Positions 16,008 to 26,690 of a stretch of 64,000 bases of DNA are shown here, piece after piece. A model generated the notes under the pieces. It was not told the origin of the DNA and made no database searches. It saw only the letters and a program-made list of their open reading frames with translations. The stretch is from Acanthamoeba sp. SK_2022b (taxonomy: Eukaryota; Discosea; Longamoebia; Acanthamoebidae), in the NCBI GenBank assembly GCA_027943245.1, contig JANDJZ010001749.1:85598-149597 (forward strand), given 5' to 3'. The translations under genes were made by a program, and so were the position numbers. Within the stretch, counting starts at the first letter, position 1. Each line of letters begins with the position of its first letter.

Positions 16008-18170
16008 TTATACCGTTTCCAGGCGAGCGTAGGCCGCCACCAGCCACTTGATGCCCTCGCCCGGGAAAGCGATCTGCAGCCGGCTGTGCTCGCCGCTGCC
16101 CTCCAAATTGACGATGGTGCCTTCGCCAAACTTGGGATGGCGCACGCGCTGGCCCAGCTTGTAGCCAGTATCGTTCTCGCTGATCGGCGTGCCCATGCGG
16201 CGGTGATTGACCGGGCGCGATACGCTGGCGCGCAGGCGCACTTCTTCCACACATTCTTCCGGCAGCTCGCCGATAAAGCGCGACGGCCGGTGGTAAACCT
16301 CTTTGCCGTACAGACGGCGCGTTTCGGCATAGGTCAGCGTCAGCTTCTGCATGGCGCGCGTTACGCCCACATAGGCCAGGCGGCGCTCCTCTTCCAGACG
16401 GCCGCCTTCATCCAGCGACATCTGGCTCGGGAACATGCCTTCTTCCATGCCGACGATAAACACCAGCGGGAACTCCAGGCCCTTGGCGGAGTGCAGGGTC
16501 ATCAGCTGCACCGCGTCCTGGTAGGCGTCGGCCTGGCCTTCGCCCGCCTCCAGGGCCGCATGCGACAGGAACGCCTGCAGCGGCATCAGATCCTGATCTT
16601 CTTCCTGATAGCTGAACTGGCGCGTCGCCGTCACCAGTTCCTCAAGGTTTTCGATGCGCGCCTGCCCCTTTTCGCCTTTCTCCTGCTCATACATGATGAA
16701 CAGCCCGGAATCGCGGATCACCCGGTCGGTCTGCACGTGGAGCGGCATGTCGGCGGTTTCATGCGCCAGCGACTCCACCAGTTCGATAAAGCGCTGCAGC
16801 GCCGACGCGGCGCGGCCGGCCAACACTTTGTCCTGCATCAGCTCGCGCGTCGCCTGCCACAGCGTCAGCTGGCGATCGCGCGCCGCCTGGCGCACCACGT
16901 CGAGGGTACGATCGCCGATGCCGCGCGTCGGGGTGTTGACCACGCGCTCGAAGGCCGCATCGTCGTTGCGGTTGGAAATGAGGCGCAGGTAAGCCAGCGC
17001 ATCCTTGATTTCCTGGCGTTCGAAGAAGCGCTGGCCGCCGTAGATGCGGTACGGCATCGCCGTCTGCAGCAGCGCCTCTTCCAGCACGCGCGACTGGGCG
17101 TTGCTGCGGTACAGGATGGAGCAGTCGTTCAGCGCCCCGCCGTTGTCCTGCCAGGTCTTGATGCGGTTGACCACGAAGCGCGCTTCGTCGAGTTCGTTGA
17201 AGGCGCAGTAGATGGAGATCGGTTCGCCTTCGCCGCCTTCGGTCCACAGGTTTTTGCCCATGCGCCCGTCGTTGTTGGCGATCAGGGTGTTGGCCGCTTT
17301 CAGGATGTTGCTGGTGGAACGGTAGTTCTGCTCCAGGCGGATGGTTTCCGCGCCGGGGAAATCTTTCAGGAAGCGCTGGATGTTTTCCACCTGCGCGCCA
17401 CGCCAGCCGTAGATCGACTGGTCATCGTCACCGACGATCATCACGTTGCTGTTGCCGCCCGCCAGCAGACGGATCCAGGCGTACTGGATGCTGTTGGTAT
17501 CCTGGAATTCGTCCACCAGCACGTTGGTGAAACGTTCGCGGTAGTGGTTGAGGATATGCGGCTTGTTCAGCCACAGCTCGTGCGCGCGCAGCAGCAGCTC
17601 GGCGAAATCCACCAGCCCGGCGCGATCGCAGGCTTCCTGATAGGCCTGGTAGATGCGCAGCCAGGTGGCCTCTACCGGGTTGTTGTAAGTTTCGACGTGC
17701 TGTGGGCGCAGGCCCTCGTCTTTCTTGCCGTTGATGTACCACATCGCCTGACGCGGCGGCCACTGCTTCTCGTCGACGTTCAGCGCCTTGATGATGCGCT
17801 TGAGCAGCCGCAGCTGGTCGTCGCTGTCGAGGATCTGGAAATCCTGCGGCAGGTTGGCTTCCAGGTGGTGGGCGCGCAACAGACGATGCGCCAGGCCGTG
17901 GAAGGTGCCGATCCACATGCCACCCTGACTGGTGCCGATCAGATGTTCGATACGGTGGCGCATTTCCGCCGCCGCCTTGTTGGTGAAGGTCACCGCCATG
18001 ATCGAATACGGCGAACAGTTCTCCACCGACAGCAGCCAGGCGATGCGATGCACCAGTACCCGGGTCTTGCCGCTGCCCGCCCCGGCCAGAACCAACAGGT
18101 TGCTGCGCGGCGCCGCCACGGCTTCACGTTGTTTTTCATTCAGGCTGTCGAGCAGATCGGAGACGTCCAT
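16008..18170 (-). CDS. uvrD: DNA helicase II UvrD
   Basis: Superfamily 1A 3'-5' helicase of nucleotide excision and mismatch repair. It has Walker [11 protein letters not shown] near residues 28-37, motif II VDEFQDTN, motif [16 protein letters not shown], motif IV LEQNYRST and motif VI YVGVTRA; the C-terminal Tudor-like tail GQRVRHPKFGEGTIVN binds RNA polymerase in E. coli. ATG 18170 gives 720 residues, equal to E. coli; a frame open three codons further is not needed. The leader has a LexA box and an attenuator-like hairpin. Confidence 0.97.
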   Translation of the reverse strand: MDVSDLLDSLNEKQREAVAAPRSNLLVLAGAGSGKTRVLVHRIAWLLSVENCSPYSIMAVTFTNKAAAEMRHRIEHLIGTSQGGMWIGTFHGLAHRLLRAHHLEANLPQDFQILDSDDQLRLLKRIIKALNVDEKQWPPRQAMWYINGKKDEGLRPQHVETYNNPVEATWLRIYQAYQEACDRAGLVDFAELLLRAHELWLNKPHILNHYRERFTNVLVDEFQDTNSIQYAWIRLLAGGNSNVMIVGDDDQSIYGWRGAQVENIQRFLKDFPGAETIRLEQNYRSTSNILKAANTLIANNDGRMGKNLWTEGGEGEPISIYCAFNELDEARFVVNRIKTWQDNGGALNDCSILYRSNAQSRVLEEALLQTAMPYRIYGGQRFFERQEIKDALAYLRLISNRNDDAAFERVVNTPTRGIGDRTLDVVRQAARDRQLTLWQATRELMQDKVLAGRAASALQRFIELVESLAHETADMPLHVQTDRVIRDSGLFIMYEQEKGEKGQARIENLEELVTATRQFSYQEEDQDLMPLQAFLSHAALEAGEGQADAYQDAVQLMTLHSAKGLEFPLVFIVGMEEGMFPSQMSLDEGGRLEEERRLAYVGVTRAMQKLTLTYAETRRLYGKEVYHRPSRFIGELPEECVEEVRLRASVSRPVNHRRMGTPISENDTGYKLGQRVRHPKFGEGTIVNLEGSGEHSRLQIAFPGEGIKWLVAAYARLETV

Positions 18171-18192
18171 AGGCACCACTAATGGTTAAGGG

Positions 18193-18215
18193 AAAACCCG
18201 CCGCTGACGGGTTTT
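18193..18215 (-). terminator. uvrD: Attenuator-like hairpin in the uvrD leader
   Basis: AAAACCCG pairs with CGGGTTTT (8 bp) around CCGCTGA; on the minus strand TTTT then CCC follows. It lies between the LexA box and the uvrD start. E. coli uvrD is known to be attenuated in its leader, so a similar role is likely here. Confidence 0.6.
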
Positions 18216-18218
18216 TCA

Positions 18219-18234
18219 CTGGAAATTTATACAG
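18219..18234 (-). promoter_or_regulatory. uvrD: LexA (SOS) box of uvrD
   Basis: CTGTATAAATTTCCAG on the minus strand has CTG-N10-CAG spacing with an A/T-rich centre, matching the SOS box consensus closely. Position and gene agree with SOS control of uvrD in E. coli. Confidence 0.8.
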
Positions 18235-18247
18235 AGTTCTGGCAGGG

Positions 18248-18275
18248 ATTATAACAATGCTGTCAGCGATGCCAA
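18248..18275 (-). promoter_or_regulatory. uvrD: Putative uvrD sigma-70 promoter
   Basis: TTGGCA (18270-18275), 16 bases, TATAAT (18248-18253). The consensus -10 overlaps the TAA stop of yigB, so uvrD can be expressed apart from the upstream dapF-xerC-yigB genes. The LexA box then lies just downstream of the predicted start site. Confidence 0.6.
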
Positions 18276-18965
18276 CTGCGAAATCTCAATATGCGGCAGC
18301 AGGCGGCTGTCGGCGGCCCGCATCAGGCAGCGTTGCCGATCGTTGATCCAACAGGCCTGCAGCCCCGCGCGCAGCGCGCCGGCGACGTCGGTAGTCAGAT
18401 CGTCGCCCACGTGCAGGATCTGCTCGGGCGCCACGCCCAGCCGCTCGACGGCCAGGTGGTACATGTCCTGGTACGGTTTGGCGCGGCCGTCCGGCCCGGA
18501 GCGCAACACGAACTGGAAGTAGCCGTCCAGGCCACACTGTGCCGGATCGGCGTTGCCGTTGGTGATCGCCACCAGCGGATAGCGCGCGGCCAGCGCCTTC
18601 AGTGTGGCGTGGGTCGCTTCCGGTACCTCGATGCGGCTGCGCCACAGCGCGAAGTTTTGCATCGCCGCATCGGCCCCGATCGCCGCGTCGGCATCGCGCA
18701 GCCCCTGCCGGCTCAGCGCCAGATGAATAGCGCGCCAGCGCCACTGGGTGACGTCGTGGTAGATCTCCGGATCCTGCTCGCGCAGCTCCTGACGCAGGCG
18801 GTGGAAATCCGCCGACTGGAAGCTGTTCAGACCGGGATGGTAGCTCTGCAGGAAGGCCACCGACTGTTGTTCGGTCTGTCTAATCACCGGGCGATTGTCA
18901 TACAGCGTGTCGTCCAGATCGAAAGTCAGCGCCGCCAGCGGGCGCAGCGGGCGATAAAAATGCAT
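18249..18965 (-). CDS. yigB: FMN/HAD phosphatase YigB
   Basis: Cytoplasmic HAD-superfamily phosphatase; the E. coli enzyme dephosphorylates FMN in riboflavin metabolism. Motif I is [10 protein letters not shown] with Asp16 and Asp18, motif II is AITNGN, motif III Lys lies in [10 protein letters not shown], and motif IV is [11 protein letters not shown] 18965 gives 238 residues, as in E. coli, and overlaps the xerC stop by one base (TGATG), so translation is probably coupled. Its stop codon doubles as part of the uvrD -10 element. Confidence 0.94.
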   Translation of the reverse strand: MHFYRPLRPLAALTFDLDDTLYDNRPVIRQTEQQSVAFLQSYHPGLNSFQSADFHRLRQELREQDPEIYHDVTQWRWRAIHLALSRQGLRDADAAIGADAAMQNFALWRSRIEVPEATHATLKALAARYPLVAITNGNADPAQCGLDGYFQFVLRSGPDGRAKPYQDMYHLAVERLGVAPEQILHVGDDLTTDVAGALRAGLQACWINDRQRCLMRAADSRLLPHIEISQLASLTALL

Positions 18966-19876
18966 CAGGATTTCCCCCGTTTGGCGCGCGGATGCGCGGC
19001 ATCGTACACGTTCGCCAGATGTTGAAAGTCGAGGTGGGTATAAATTTGCGTGGTGGTCAGGTTGGCGTGGCCGAGCAGCTCCTGCACCGCGCGCAGATCG
19101 CCGCTGGACTCCAGCATGTGGGTAGCGAAGGAGTGGCGCAGCTTGTGCGGGTGGATATGGCTGTTGACGCCCTGTTTCACGCCCCATTCGGCGAAGCGCT
19201 TTTGCACATTGCGCGTCGAAATGCGCCGCCCCTGATTGGACAGGAACATCGCGTCATCTTCCGGCCCGAACAGATCGCGCATCGCCAGCCAGTGTTCCAG
19301 CCAGGTGACGGCGGTGCGCCCGATCGGCAATTTGCGCTCTTTGCTGCCTTTCCCCATCACCCACACCTCGCCGGCGGCCATGTCGACATGGCGGCAATCC
19401 AGCCCCACCAGCTCGGAGAGGCGCAGGCCGGCGCCGTACATCACCTCCAGCATGGCGCGATCGCGCACCGCCAGCGGATCGTTGAGATCGATCTCCAGCA
19501 GCTGGTTCATTTCATCGACGTCGATGTTTTTCGGCAGATGGCGGCCGCTGCGCGGCGTGCGGATGCCTTTGGCGGGGTTGGCGTGCAATACGCCCTGGCT
19601 GACCAGCCAGTCGAGGAAACTGCGCAACGAAGAGAGCCGCAGCGCCAGGCTGGCGGACTGCAGGCCGGCGCGTTTGCTGCGCGCCGCCAGCATGCGCACC
19701 CGGGCGGCGTCCAGCGCCGTCCAGTCGGTGACGCCAATCTCCTGCGCCAGGCACATCAGCGCCGCCAGCTGGCGCGAATAGCTGAGCTGCGTCAGCGGGC
19801 TGAGTTGCCGTTCTACCTTGAGATAACGCAGAAAAGCGTCCACCGGCTGCTGCAGGCTGGGCGCAATCGGCGTCAT
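18965..19876 (-). CDS. xerC: Tyrosine recombinase XerC
   Basis: Site-specific recombinase that, with XerD, resolves chromosome dimers at dif. The catalytic residues are all visible: Arg152 (GAGLRLSE), Lys176 (MGKGSKER), His244 and Arg247 (HPHKLRHSF), His270 (LLGHANLTT) and the Tyr279 nucleophile (QIYTHLD). They are offset by four from E. coli XerC, in line with the slightly longer N-terminus (303 against 298 residues). The SAM-like core-binding domain spans about residues 10-95. It overlaps yigA by four bases and yigB by one. Confidence 0.97.
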   Translation of the reverse strand: MTPIAPSLQQPVDAFLRYLKVERQLSPLTQLSYSRQLAALMCLAQEIGVTDWTALDAARVRMLAARSKRAGLQSASLALRLSSLRSFLDWLVSQGVLHANPAKGIRTPRSGRHLPKNIDVDEMNQLLEIDLNDPLAVRDRAMLEVMYGAGLRLSELVGLDCRHVDMAAGEVWVMGKGSKERKLPIGRTAVTWLEHWLAMRDLFGPEDDAMFLSNQGRRISTRNVQKRFAEWGVKQGVNSHIHPHKLRHSFATHMLESSGDLRAVQELLGHANLTTTQIYTHLDFQHLANVYDAAHPRAKRGKS

Positions 19877-20586
19877 GCGCGTTCGACCCAGCGTTCCAGC
19901 AGTTCCGGCAGCATGCGCGCCAGTTGATTGAGCATCACCGTGCCCATGCCCTGCTGATAGTGTTGCGTATCGCGGCTGCTGAAGATCACCATGCCCAGTT
20001 CGCCGTCGTCGCCCAGCATCGACAGCGCCACCGAGCCAATCTGGCCAATCTGTTTGGCCTGCGGCAGCAGCAGCAGCAGTTCGGGGCCGTTCAGGCCGCC
20101 GAGGTAGTGTTGTTCGCTGCCCAGCCGCTGAATGCGGAACGGCTCGAACGCCGAACGCGTCAGCGCCAGGTGGGTAAAGTCGGAAGGCGCGCCGATCTTC
20201 CAGCGTTCGGCGAACAGGCGCACCGTGGCACCGGCCAAACCGAAGCCGCGCGCCCAGCGCTGCAGCCGGTTGAGCATGTCCTGCAGGCTATCGGCGGTGG
20301 CCAAATCGGCCTGCAGGTGCAGCAACCGGGCGAACAGCGCTTCGTTGGCGCTGGCCTGTTCCATCAACAGCGTGATCTCTTCTTCCAGCCGTTCGATGTG
20401 ATTGCGCTGGCGGGCCAGATGCCATTCCACCAGCGAAACGGTGCCGCGCACCGGGTGCGGCACGCGCATCTGCTCAACCTGGCGTGCGTTGCGAATAAAG
20501 AAATCCGGGTTCTGCAGCAGATACTGCATTACGGTGTCGTCATCCAGCGCCAGGCCGGCGACGCTCTGTTCTTCTACGCTCTTCAT
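19873..20586 (-). CDS. yigA: DUF484 protein YigA
   Basis: A 237-residue cytoplasmic protein of the DUF484 family, with a GAF-like fold predicted from family knowledge. The N-terminal block [44 protein letters not shown] sequence ([10 protein letters not shown]) is the family hallmark, and residues 60-90 look helical and coiled. Its exact role is not known; the gene always sits between dapF and xerC in enterobacteria. Both junctions here are ATGA-type four-base overlaps, indicating translational coupling. Confidence 0.92.
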   Translation of the reverse strand: MKSVEEQSVAGLALDDDTVMQYLLQNPDFFIRNARQVEQMRVPHPVRGTVSLVEWHLARQRNHIERLEEEITLLMEQASANEALFARLLHLQADLATADSLQDMLNRLQRWARGFGLAGATVRLFAERWKIGAPSDFTHLALTRSAFEPFRIQRLGSEQHYLGGLNGPELLLLLPQAKQIGQIGSVALSMLGDDGELGMVIFSSRDTQHYQQGMGTVMLNQLARMLPELLERWVERA

Positions 20587-21407
20587 AGATGAATAAATCC
20601 GTCATAGACATGGGTTGCCGGGCCGGTCATAAACAGCGGGTTGCCCGGCCCTTTCCAGCGAATATGCAGGCTGCCGCCCGGCAGTTCTACATGCACCTCT
20701 TCTGACAGCAATTCCTGTTGGATCCCCACCGCCACCGCCGCACAGGCGCCGCTGCCGCAGGCCTGCGTTTCGCCGGCGCCGCGCTCGTAAACGCGCAGCT
20801 TGATGTGATCGCGGCTGACCACCTGCATAAAGCCGATGTTGGCCCGTTCCGGGAAGCGCTCATGCCCTTCCAGCACCGGCCCGAGCAGCTCCACCTTGGC
20901 GGTTTTTACATCATCCACCTGCAAAACACAATGCGGGTTGCCCATCGACACCACGCCGCACAGCACGGTCTGTTCCGCCGCGCGCATGATGTAGGTCTTT
21001 TCGGCCTTGGCGGCGCGGAACGGCACCGCCTGCGGATCGAAGTTCGGCTCACCCATGTTGACGCACACCAGATCGTCGTCGGTGACGCTGAGCACCATGC
21101 GCCCGGTTTGGGTGCTGACGCGGATATCGCGCTTGTTGGTCAGCCCTTTCAGCCGCACAAAGCGCGCGAAGCAGCGTGCGCCGTTGCCGCACTGCGCCAC
21201 TTCGCTGCCGTCGGCGTTGAAAATTCGGTAGTGAAAATCCAGCTCGGGATCGTAAGGCGGTTCTACCACCAGCATCTGGTCAAAGCCGACGCCCAGGTGC
21301 CGATCGGCCAGCCGGCGGATCAGCTCAGGTGAAAAATAGACATTCTGTGTAACGGCATCGACCACCATAAAGTCGTTGCCCAGACCGTGCATTTTGGAGA
21401 ACTGCAT
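20583..21407 (-). CDS. dapF: Diaminopimelate epimerase
   Basis: Interconverts LL- and meso-diaminopimelate in the lysine and peptidoglycan pathway, without a cofactor. The two active-site cysteines are at Cys73 (AQCGNGARC) and Cys217 (QACGSGACA), exactly the E. coli positions. The length of 274 residues is standard. MHGLGNDF at the N-terminus and [11 protein letters not shown] mid-protein are also conserved. It overlaps yigA by four bases and follows lptM on the same strand after about 70 bases. Confidence 0.98.
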   Translation of the reverse strand: MQFSKMHGLGNDFMVVDAVTQNVYFSPELIRRLADRHLGVGFDQMLVVEPPYDPELDFHYRIFNADGSEVAQCGNGARCFARFVRLKGLTNKRDIRVSTQTGRMVLSVTDDDLVCVNMGEPNFDPQAVPFRAAKAEKTYIMRAAEQTVLCGVVSMGNPHCVLQVDDVKTAKVELLGPVLEGHERFPERANIGFMQVVSRDHIKLRVYERGAGETQACGSGACAAVAVGIQQELLSEEVHVELPGGSLHIRWKGPGNPLFMTGPATHVYDGFIHL

Positions 21408-21478
21408 ATCATACTCCGCTATCTGGACGCGCTATCCGTCTTGATTTTGCGGCGGCGCTCGCCACCGCAAACAGGGTG

Positions 21479-21691
21479 TTACTGGTCGACCATCGACGGT
21501 TTTTGCTGAGAGCCAGACTGCTCCTGCTGGTTCTTTTGCACCTGATCGCCCGTTTGCACCGGCGGCTTGGCCGGTTTTTGGCCGGCGGAATCGGCAGGTG
21601 GGAAGTAAAGCGGGCCCTTCAGACCACAGCCGGCGAGGCCGGTAAGCAGAACTGCCATCAGCGCATAGCGTAGTTGTTTTTTCATTTGCAT
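21479..21691 (-). CDS. lptM: LPS translocon maturation lipoprotein LptM (YifL)
   Basis: A 70-residue lipoprotein. A short basic/hydrophobic signal leads to the lipobox LAGC (Cys22), followed by GLKGPLYFPPAD, the conserved stretch of LptM/YifL. The remainder is polar, Gln/Pro-rich and probably disordered. In E. coli LptM assists oxidative maturation of the outer-membrane LptDE complex. Either of two ATG codons two residues apart may be the start. It diverges from cyaY and leads into dapF. Confidence 0.93.
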   Translation of the reverse strand: MQMKKQLRYALMAVLLTGLAGCGLKGPLYFPPADSAGQKPAKPPVQTGDQVQKNQQEQSGSQQKPSMVDQ

Positions 21692-21763
21692 TAATGCCTG
21701 TAATTCATGCGTCCAAGGTCTCTATAATCGCAGGTGGATCATGAAAAGCAATAGGAATTGAAT

Positions 21764-22084
21764 ATGAACGACAGCGAGTTTCATCAGTTGGCCGACCAGC
21801 TGATGCTGAATATTGAAGAGACACTGGACGATTTTGACGGCGATGCGGACATCGATTACGAAACCAATGGCGGCGTGATGACGCTGAGCTTCGAAAACGG
21901 CACCAAAATCGTCATCAACCGCCAAGAGCCACTGCACCAGGTGTGGCTCGCCACCAAGGCCGGCGGTTACCACTTCAACTACCGCGACGGCGTCTGGCTA
22001 TGCGATCGCAGCGGGCAGCCGTTTTATCAGCTGCTCAGCGAAGCGGCCAGCGCACAGGCCGGTGAGGAACTGCAGTTTTCCTGA
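21764..22084 (+). CDS. cyaY: Frataxin homologue CyaY
   Basis: Iron-binding regulator of iron-sulfur cluster assembly that interacts with IscS. The 106-residue product has an acidic first helix ([16 protein letters not shown]) for iron binding and the frataxin core [21 protein letters not shown] with the conserved Trp. ATG 21764 has AGGA at good spacing and matches the E. coli length; a TTG two codons earlier is less likely. It is convergent with cyaA. Confidence 0.97.
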   Translation: MNDSEFHQLADQLMLNIEETLDDFDGDADIDYETNGGVMTLSFENGTKIVINRQEPLHQVWLATKAGGYHFNYRDGVWLCDRSGQPFYQLLSEAASAQAGEELQFS

Positions 22085-22093
22085 GGCGATGCA

Positions 22094-22112
22094 GGGCTCG
22101 GCAACCGAGCCC
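22094..22112. terminator. Hairpin between convergent cyaY and cyaA
   Basis: GGGCTCGG-CAA-CCGAGCCC is a perfect 8-bp stem just after the cyaY stop and eight bases before the cyaA stop. No T tract follows on either strand, so termination strength is uncertain. Confidence 0.5.
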
Positions 22113-22120
22113 TTGCGGCG

Positions 22121-24673
22121 TCAATGCAGCTGGAACTGCTGTTTGAGCGGCTGTGCGGCGCCATCGGCCACCGTCACGCACAGGCTGGACAGCACGTTGC
22201 TGCGGAACGGGATCACCTGCGTGCGCCCGTCGAGCTGCACGATCTGATAGAACTGCGGCAGGTTGAAGTTGATGAAGCTGGAGCCGTAGGTGAAGCGATC
22301 GTGCGATGAGGAGTAGAAGCGGCTGACGTCGCGCACCAGCTCCTCTTTACTGCCCTCGCAGTGGTGATACACCTCCACCCGATTCGACTCGTCCAGAATA
22401 TAGATGTTGAAGCCCTTGTCGTCCGAGGTGTCTTCGAAGAAGAACTGGATGATCCCCTCGCTGGCGAAGCCATCTACCACCGGCGGCAGATGCACCTGAT
22501 CGGTTTCCACCTTGATAGACAGGCCGTGCAGCTTGTTGTTGGAGATGGCGCCGTAAAACTCCACCGCGTTCTCCAGCTTTTGCACCGACACGCTCAGGCG
22601 TTCGAAGAACAGCCCCCAGGTCTGCCCGGCGACGCGTACCGCCTTGAAGCGGCCGGGCTCCAGGCGGGTGCTGGACAGGCGCAGCTCAATGCACTCCGAT
22701 ACCAACTGCTGGATGCGGGTGCGGATCAGGCCGCGCAGGTGCTGGCTGTAGCAGAACACTTCCACCGACTCCGGCGGCGCGGCGTCCTGGTGCATTTTGC
22801 CGAGAATGGTTTTCAGCGCTTCCAGCACCGACTGTTCGCCGCTGAAATGCAGGGTGCGCACTTCGTTCCAGGAGTTGCGGTACAGCAGATCGATGCTGCC
22901 GACCAGGCACTGCTGCTGCTGGCCGAAGCTGAACACGTCCAGCTTGCGGAAATCGAAGTGCACCACCTGGTTGCGGAAGGCGGCGGTCGGATCGTTTTCC
23001 AGATTGACGATGATCGCCAGATGGCGAATTTCGCACGGGCTGTACAGCGCTTTCGGCGTCGGCGCCGGCAGGCGCAGCGGGAAGTGATGAGAAACGTCGG
23101 CCACCAGTTCCTGCAGCTTGGCGGTGTCGCACAGGTTGCCGCTCTTGATGTGCAGGCGGGTCTGCGGAGTCAGCAGGCCGTTGAAATAGGCCCAGGCCAC
23201 CAGCTTGTTCAGGTAGCGGTTATATTCCAGCGGCTGATGGCTGACGATCGAATCCATGGCCGGCGCCTGATTATACAGGTACCAGCCGGTGCGGTTGGCG
23301 CGGCCAACCGGCACGTGAATAAAGGTTAAATCGTTTTCCGACAGGTCCGGCGAAATCTGCGGGTTCACCAGCGTCACCTTGCCGGGCAGCGCCTCGAACG
23401 CCGCGTACAGTTTGCGGGTCAGCACGCCGATATCCTGCGGGCTGGCGCTGACGCTGAGGTTGTTGCGGCGGGCGAAACGGATCAGGTTGCGGTAGCTCTG
23501 CATCATCGCGTCGAGCAACTCGTTATGCGCTTCACGCACCCGTTCGATTTTCCAGTTGGCGCGGTTGTCCAGCATCGCCAGACGCTCTTCGCTCCAGCCC
23601 CACTCGCTGACCAGCTGGCTGAGGATCTCGCGCCGCCAGCCGACGCAGGCCTTGGCCAGCGACAGTTTTTCACACACTTTCAGGTAGAAACAGCGGCGGG
23701 CCAGATCGAGGCGGGTGGTGTCGTTGATGTCGGTCAGGTAGCGGGTCACGCGCTCGAGCATCATGCAATAGGCATCGAGCCCGAAGCTGACGATCTCCCC
23801 CTGATGCAGGCGGTGTTTGATGTCCGTCGCCAGCAGCTGGGTATTGGGGTATTCCCAGGAATAGGCTTCCAGCAGCAGGGTCTTCAGCACCGCCTTGTAA
23901 GGCGAATCGATGCTCTTGTACAGCTGCCACAGGCTGGCGCCGAAATACTCTTCCGCCGACAGCGAACTCAGGCCGCCGAGATCCAGCCACTCGTTCGGCG
24001 TCAGCGCGCCCTGCGCGTACAGCGACAGCACGTATTCATCGTAGTGCGCTTCTTCTTCGCCCGGCACCATGTTCCACAGGATGCGTTTGCCGGCCAGGCG
24101 CACCGCGGTGCGGTAGAATTCGTCGAGCAACAGGATATGCTGCGTCGAGCCGCAGTCTTCGCCGCCCAGGCTGCCGCTTTCATTATGGCGGAAGCGGTTT
24201 TCGTCGATCAGGAAGAAGCTGACTTCCACCCCCATCGAGGCGGCCCACTTCTCAAGCAGGCTGCATTTTTGCTGCAGGCGGGTGCGTTCTTCGTTGTCCA
24301 GCCAGGACTGGTGGCAGACCCAGATGTCGAGATCCGAGCTGCAGCTTTGGCCGATAGACGAGGTGCTGCCCATCGAGTAGACGCCGGTGATCGGCAGCTC
24401 GCCGCTGGCCGGTTTGTCAAACGGGCTGCCCCATTTGTCTTCTAAATCGTTCAGGTAATCTTGTTGAGTTTCATCAGGCGTGTAGAGGCAAATGCCATGG
24501 GGAACGTTACCGTTCAGGTAACCCGGCATCAGCGGGTGGTGGTGGTGCAGTAAGGTGGGCAGCAGACTGTATACCCGTTGAAACGCGGGCTTCATAGCCG
24601 CCAGGGCGCGATCGACGCGTAGCTGATTGATCGCATCCAGTCTCTGCTTCAATGTCTCGATGTAGAGGTACAA
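22121..24673 (-). CDS. cyaA: Class I adenylate cyclase
   Basis: Makes cAMP, the co-activator of CRP, under control of the glucose PTS. The 850-residue product has an N-terminal nucleotidyltransferase catalytic domain with [17 protein letters not shown] (Ser103, Asp114, Asp116) and a C-terminal regulatory half. The start codon is TTG behind AGGCGAG, as in E. coli, where it is known to limit synthesis. A CRP site about 100 bases upstream fits autoregulation. It converges with cyaY and diverges from hemC. Confidence 0.97.
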   Translation of the reverse strand: MYLYIETLKQRLDAINQLRVDRALAAMKPAFQRVYSLLPTLLHHHHPLMPGYLNGNVPHGICLYTPDETQQDYLNDLEDKWGSPFDKPASGELPITGVYSMGSTSSIGQSCSSDLDIWVCHQSWLDNEERTRLQQKCSLLEKWAASMGVEVSFFLIDENRFRHNESGSLGGEDCGSTQHILLLDEFYRTAVRLAGKRILWNMVPGEEEAHYDEYVLSLYAQGALTPNEWLDLGGLSSLSAEEYFGASLWQLYKSIDSPYKAVLKTLLLEAYSWEYPNTQLLATDIKHRLHQGEIVSFGLDAYCMMLERVTRYLTDINDTTRLDLARRCFYLKVCEKLSLAKACVGWRREILSQLVSEWGWSEERLAMLDNRANWKIERVREAHNELLDAMMQSYRNLIRFARRNNLSVSASPQDIGVLTRKLYAAFEALPGKVTLVNPQISPDLSENDLTFIHVPVGRANRTGWYLYNQAPAMDSIVSHQPLEYNRYLNKLVAWAYFNGLLTPQTRLHIKSGNLCDTAKLQELVADVSHHFPLRLPAPTPKALYSPCEIRHLAIIVNLENDPTAAFRNQVVHFDFRKLDVFSFGQQQQCLVGSIDLLYRNSWNEVRTLHFSGEQSVLEALKTILGKMHQDAAPPESVEVFCYSQHLRGLIRTRIQQLVSECIELRLSSTRLEPGRFKAVRVAGQTWGLFFERLSVSVQKLENAVEFYGAISNNKLHGLSIKVETDQVHLPPVVDGFASEGIIQFFFEDTSDDKGFNIYILDESNRVEVYHHCEGSKEELVRDVSRFYSSSHDRFTYGSSFINFNLPQFYQIVQLDGRTQVIPFRSNVLSSLCVTVADGAAQPLKQQFQLH

Positions 24674-24769
24674 GACGTCTCGCCTGATTATCCCGGTGTT
24701 TAGAAAAAAACCCGTATTCCATAAGCGCCGTTAGTGTAAGAAGAATATTTGGCGACTTATTGCTGGAAA

Positions 24770-24785
24770 CGTGATCAATTTAACA
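24770..24785 (-). promoter_or_regulatory. cyaA: CRP site of cyaA
   Basis: On the minus strand TGTTA-AATTGA-TCACG matches TGTGA-N6-TCACA in eight of ten core bases. It is in the same context as the autoregulatory CRP site of E. coli cyaA P2. Confidence 0.7.
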
Positions 24786-24930
24786 CCTTGCTGATTGACC
24801 GTAAAGGAGGTAACGCTTCACAATTATTGTAGCGCTTCCCTAAACGATTTACCCGCAGTGTTAACTGCCCCAAAGCACATCACACGTCCCTTTGATTCCG
24901 TTGTCCTTTTTCCGCCTCCGGCTTCTTGCA

Positions 24931-24959
24931 CTGACAGTATTGGCTCTCAGTGGTAGGAT
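24931..24959 (+). promoter_or_regulatory. hemC: Putative hemC promoter
   Basis: CTGACA, a 17-base spacer and TAGGAT, ending 30 bases before the hemC ATG. Confidence 0.55.
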
Positions 24960-24989
24960 GGATGGCGAAATATAAAAACGGTAACAAGC

Positions 24990-25931
24990 ATGTTAGACAA
25001 AATTATTCGAATTGCCACCCGACAAAGCCCGCTTGCACTTTGGCAAGCACATTATGTGCAGCAACGTCTGATGGCCTGCCATCCCGGCCTGCAGGTCGAG
25101 TTGGTGCCGATGGTCACGCGCGGCGACGTTATTCTGGATACGCCGCTGGCGAAAGTCGGCGGTAAAGGCCTGTTTGTTAAAGAACTCGAGCTGGCGCTGC
25201 TGGAAGGTCGCGCCGACATCGCCGTGCACTCGATGAAAGACGTGCCGGTCGATTTCCCTGCCGGCCTGGGCTTGACCACCATTTGCGAACGCGAAGATCC
25301 GCGCGACGCTTTTGTTTCTAACCGTTTCGCCTCGCTCGATCAGCTGCCGCAGGGCAGCGTGGTCGGCACTTCCAGCCTGCGCCGCCAGTGCCAACTGCGT
25401 GAACGTCGCCCGGATCTGATCGTGCGCGACCTGCGCGGCAACGTCGGCACTCGCCTGGCCAAGCTGGACAACGGCGATTACGACGCGATTATTCTGGCGG
25501 TGGCCGGCCTGAAACGCCTGGGGCTGGAGCAACGCATCCGCAGCCCGCTGAGCGCCGAAGAGTGCCTGCCGGCGGTCGGCCAGGGTGCGGTCGGCATTGA
25601 ATGCCGCCTCGACGACAGCGTCACCCGCGCGCTGCTGGTGCCGCTAAACCATGCGGCCACCGAAACCCGCGTACGCGCCGAACGGGCGATGAACACCCGT
25701 CTGGAAGGCGGCTGCCAGGTGCCGATCGGCAGCTATGCCGAACTGGATGGCGACAGCCTGTGGCTGCGTGCCCTGGTCGGTGCGCCGGACGGCAGCCAGA
25801 TGGTGCGCGGCGAACGCCGCGGCCCGGCCGCCGAGGCCGAACGGATGGGCGTTGAGCTGGCGGAAGAGCTGCTGGCGCGCGGCGCACGCGAGATCCTGCG
25901 CGAAGTTTACCAGGGAAATCCGCCGGCATGA
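24990..25931 (+). CDS. hemC: Porphobilinogen deaminase
   Basis: Joins four porphobilinogen units into hydroxymethylbilane using a covalently bound dipyrromethane cofactor. The cofactor-binding Cys242 lies in [10 protein letters not shown], the same position as in E. coli, and the catalytic Asp84 lies in HSMKDVPVD. The length of 313 residues is normal. Its stop overlaps the hemD start (ATGA), so the two consecutive pathway enzymes are translationally coupled. Confidence 0.98.
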   Translation: MLDKIIRIATRQSPLALWQAHYVQQRLMACHPGLQVELVPMVTRGDVILDTPLAKVGGKGLFVKELELALLEGRADIAVHSMKDVPVDFPAGLGLTTICEREDPRDAFVSNRFASLDQLPQGSVVGTSSLRRQCQLRERRPDLIVRDLRGNVGTRLAKLDNGDYDAIILAVAGLKRLGLEQRIRSPLSAEECLPAVGQGAVGIECRLDDSVTRALLVPLNHAATETRVRAERAMNTRLEGGCQVPIGSYAELDGDSLWLRALVGAPDGSQMVRGERRGPAAEAERMGVELAEELLARGAREILREVYQGNPPA

Positions 25932-26668
25932 CGATCCTGGTAACCCGCCCATCGCCTTCGGGCGAGCAGTTAGTGAGCCGGCTGCGCGCACTCGGCCGGG
26001 TTGCCTATCATGCACCGCTGATCGACTTCGCCCCCGGCGGCGATCTGCCGCAGCTGCCGCAAGCGTTGCAGCAGCTTAGCGCCGGCGATCTGGTGTTCGT
26101 GCTGTCGCAGCATTCGGTGAACTATGCCGATTCGGTCATCGGCCGCGCCGGGCTGAGCTGGCCCGCGCACCTGACTTATTACGCCATCGGCCGCACCACC
26201 GGGCTGGCGCTGCACCGTATCAGCAGTTTGCCGGTGGAATACCCGCGTGAACGCGAGATCAGCGAAACGCTGCTGCTGCTGCCGGCGCTGCAAAAGCTGG
26301 CGGGCAAACGCGCGCTGATTTTGCGCGGCAACGGCGGCCGCGAGCTGCTGGGCACGACGCTGAGCGAGCGCGGCGCCGACGTCAGCTATTATGAATGCTA
26401 TCAACGCAGCCCGGTGCACTACGACGGCAGCGAGCAAAGCGCCCACTGGCAGCGTGCCGGTGTGGATACGCTGGTGGTGACCAGCGGTGAAATGTTACAA
26501 CAGCTCTATACTTTAGTTCCTGATTACTATCGTTCTTCATGGCTGCTGCGTTGCCGCCTGGTAGTAGTGAGCGAACGCCTGGCTACCCTCGCCCGGGACT
26601 TGGGCTGGCGTACGATTCGGGTAGCTGACAACGCCGATAATGACGCGCTGATCCGCGCGCTACAATAA
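25928..26668 (+). CDS. hemD: Uroporphyrinogen-III synthase
   Basis: Cyclises hydroxymethylbilane to uroporphyrinogen III with inversion of ring D. The 246-residue product begins [15 protein letters not shown], typical of the family, and has a conserved Tyr-rich [13 protein letters not shown] segment in the cleft. Sequence conservation in HemD is low, so the assignment leans on these motifs, length and the four-base overlap with hemC. hemX follows after 22 bases. Confidence 0.95.
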   Translation: MTILVTRPSPSGEQLVSRLRALGRVAYHAPLIDFAPGGDLPQLPQALQQLSAGDLVFVLSQHSVNYADSVIGRAGLSWPAHLTYYAIGRTTGLALHRISSLPVEYPREREISETLLLLPALQKLAGKRALILRGNGGRELLGTTLSERGADVSYYECYQRSPVHYDGSEQSAHWQRAGVDTLVVTSGEMLQQLYTLVPDYYRSSWLLRCRLVVVSERLATLARDLGWRTIRVADNADNDALIRALQ

Positions 26669-26690
26669 TCTGACTATGGGATGTGCCACT

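Larger units (their letters stand above)
24674..24989. promoter_or_regulatory. Divergent cyaA/hemC control region
   Basis: 316 bases without a gene. It holds the cyaA CRP site (24770-24785) and a hemC promoter (24931-24959). Between them is an A/G-rich stretch including AAAGGAGGTAA near 24801, with no coding sequence I can support after it. Confidence 0.6.

Noticed and set aside
16008..18170. UvrD and Rep read as part of a defence system
   Set aside because: Both are the housekeeping helicases in their conserved contexts and at normal lengths.
16086..18182. 698-residue plus-strand open frame opposite uvrD
   Set aside because: Antisense shadow of uvrD, with composition typical of an out-of-frame reading.
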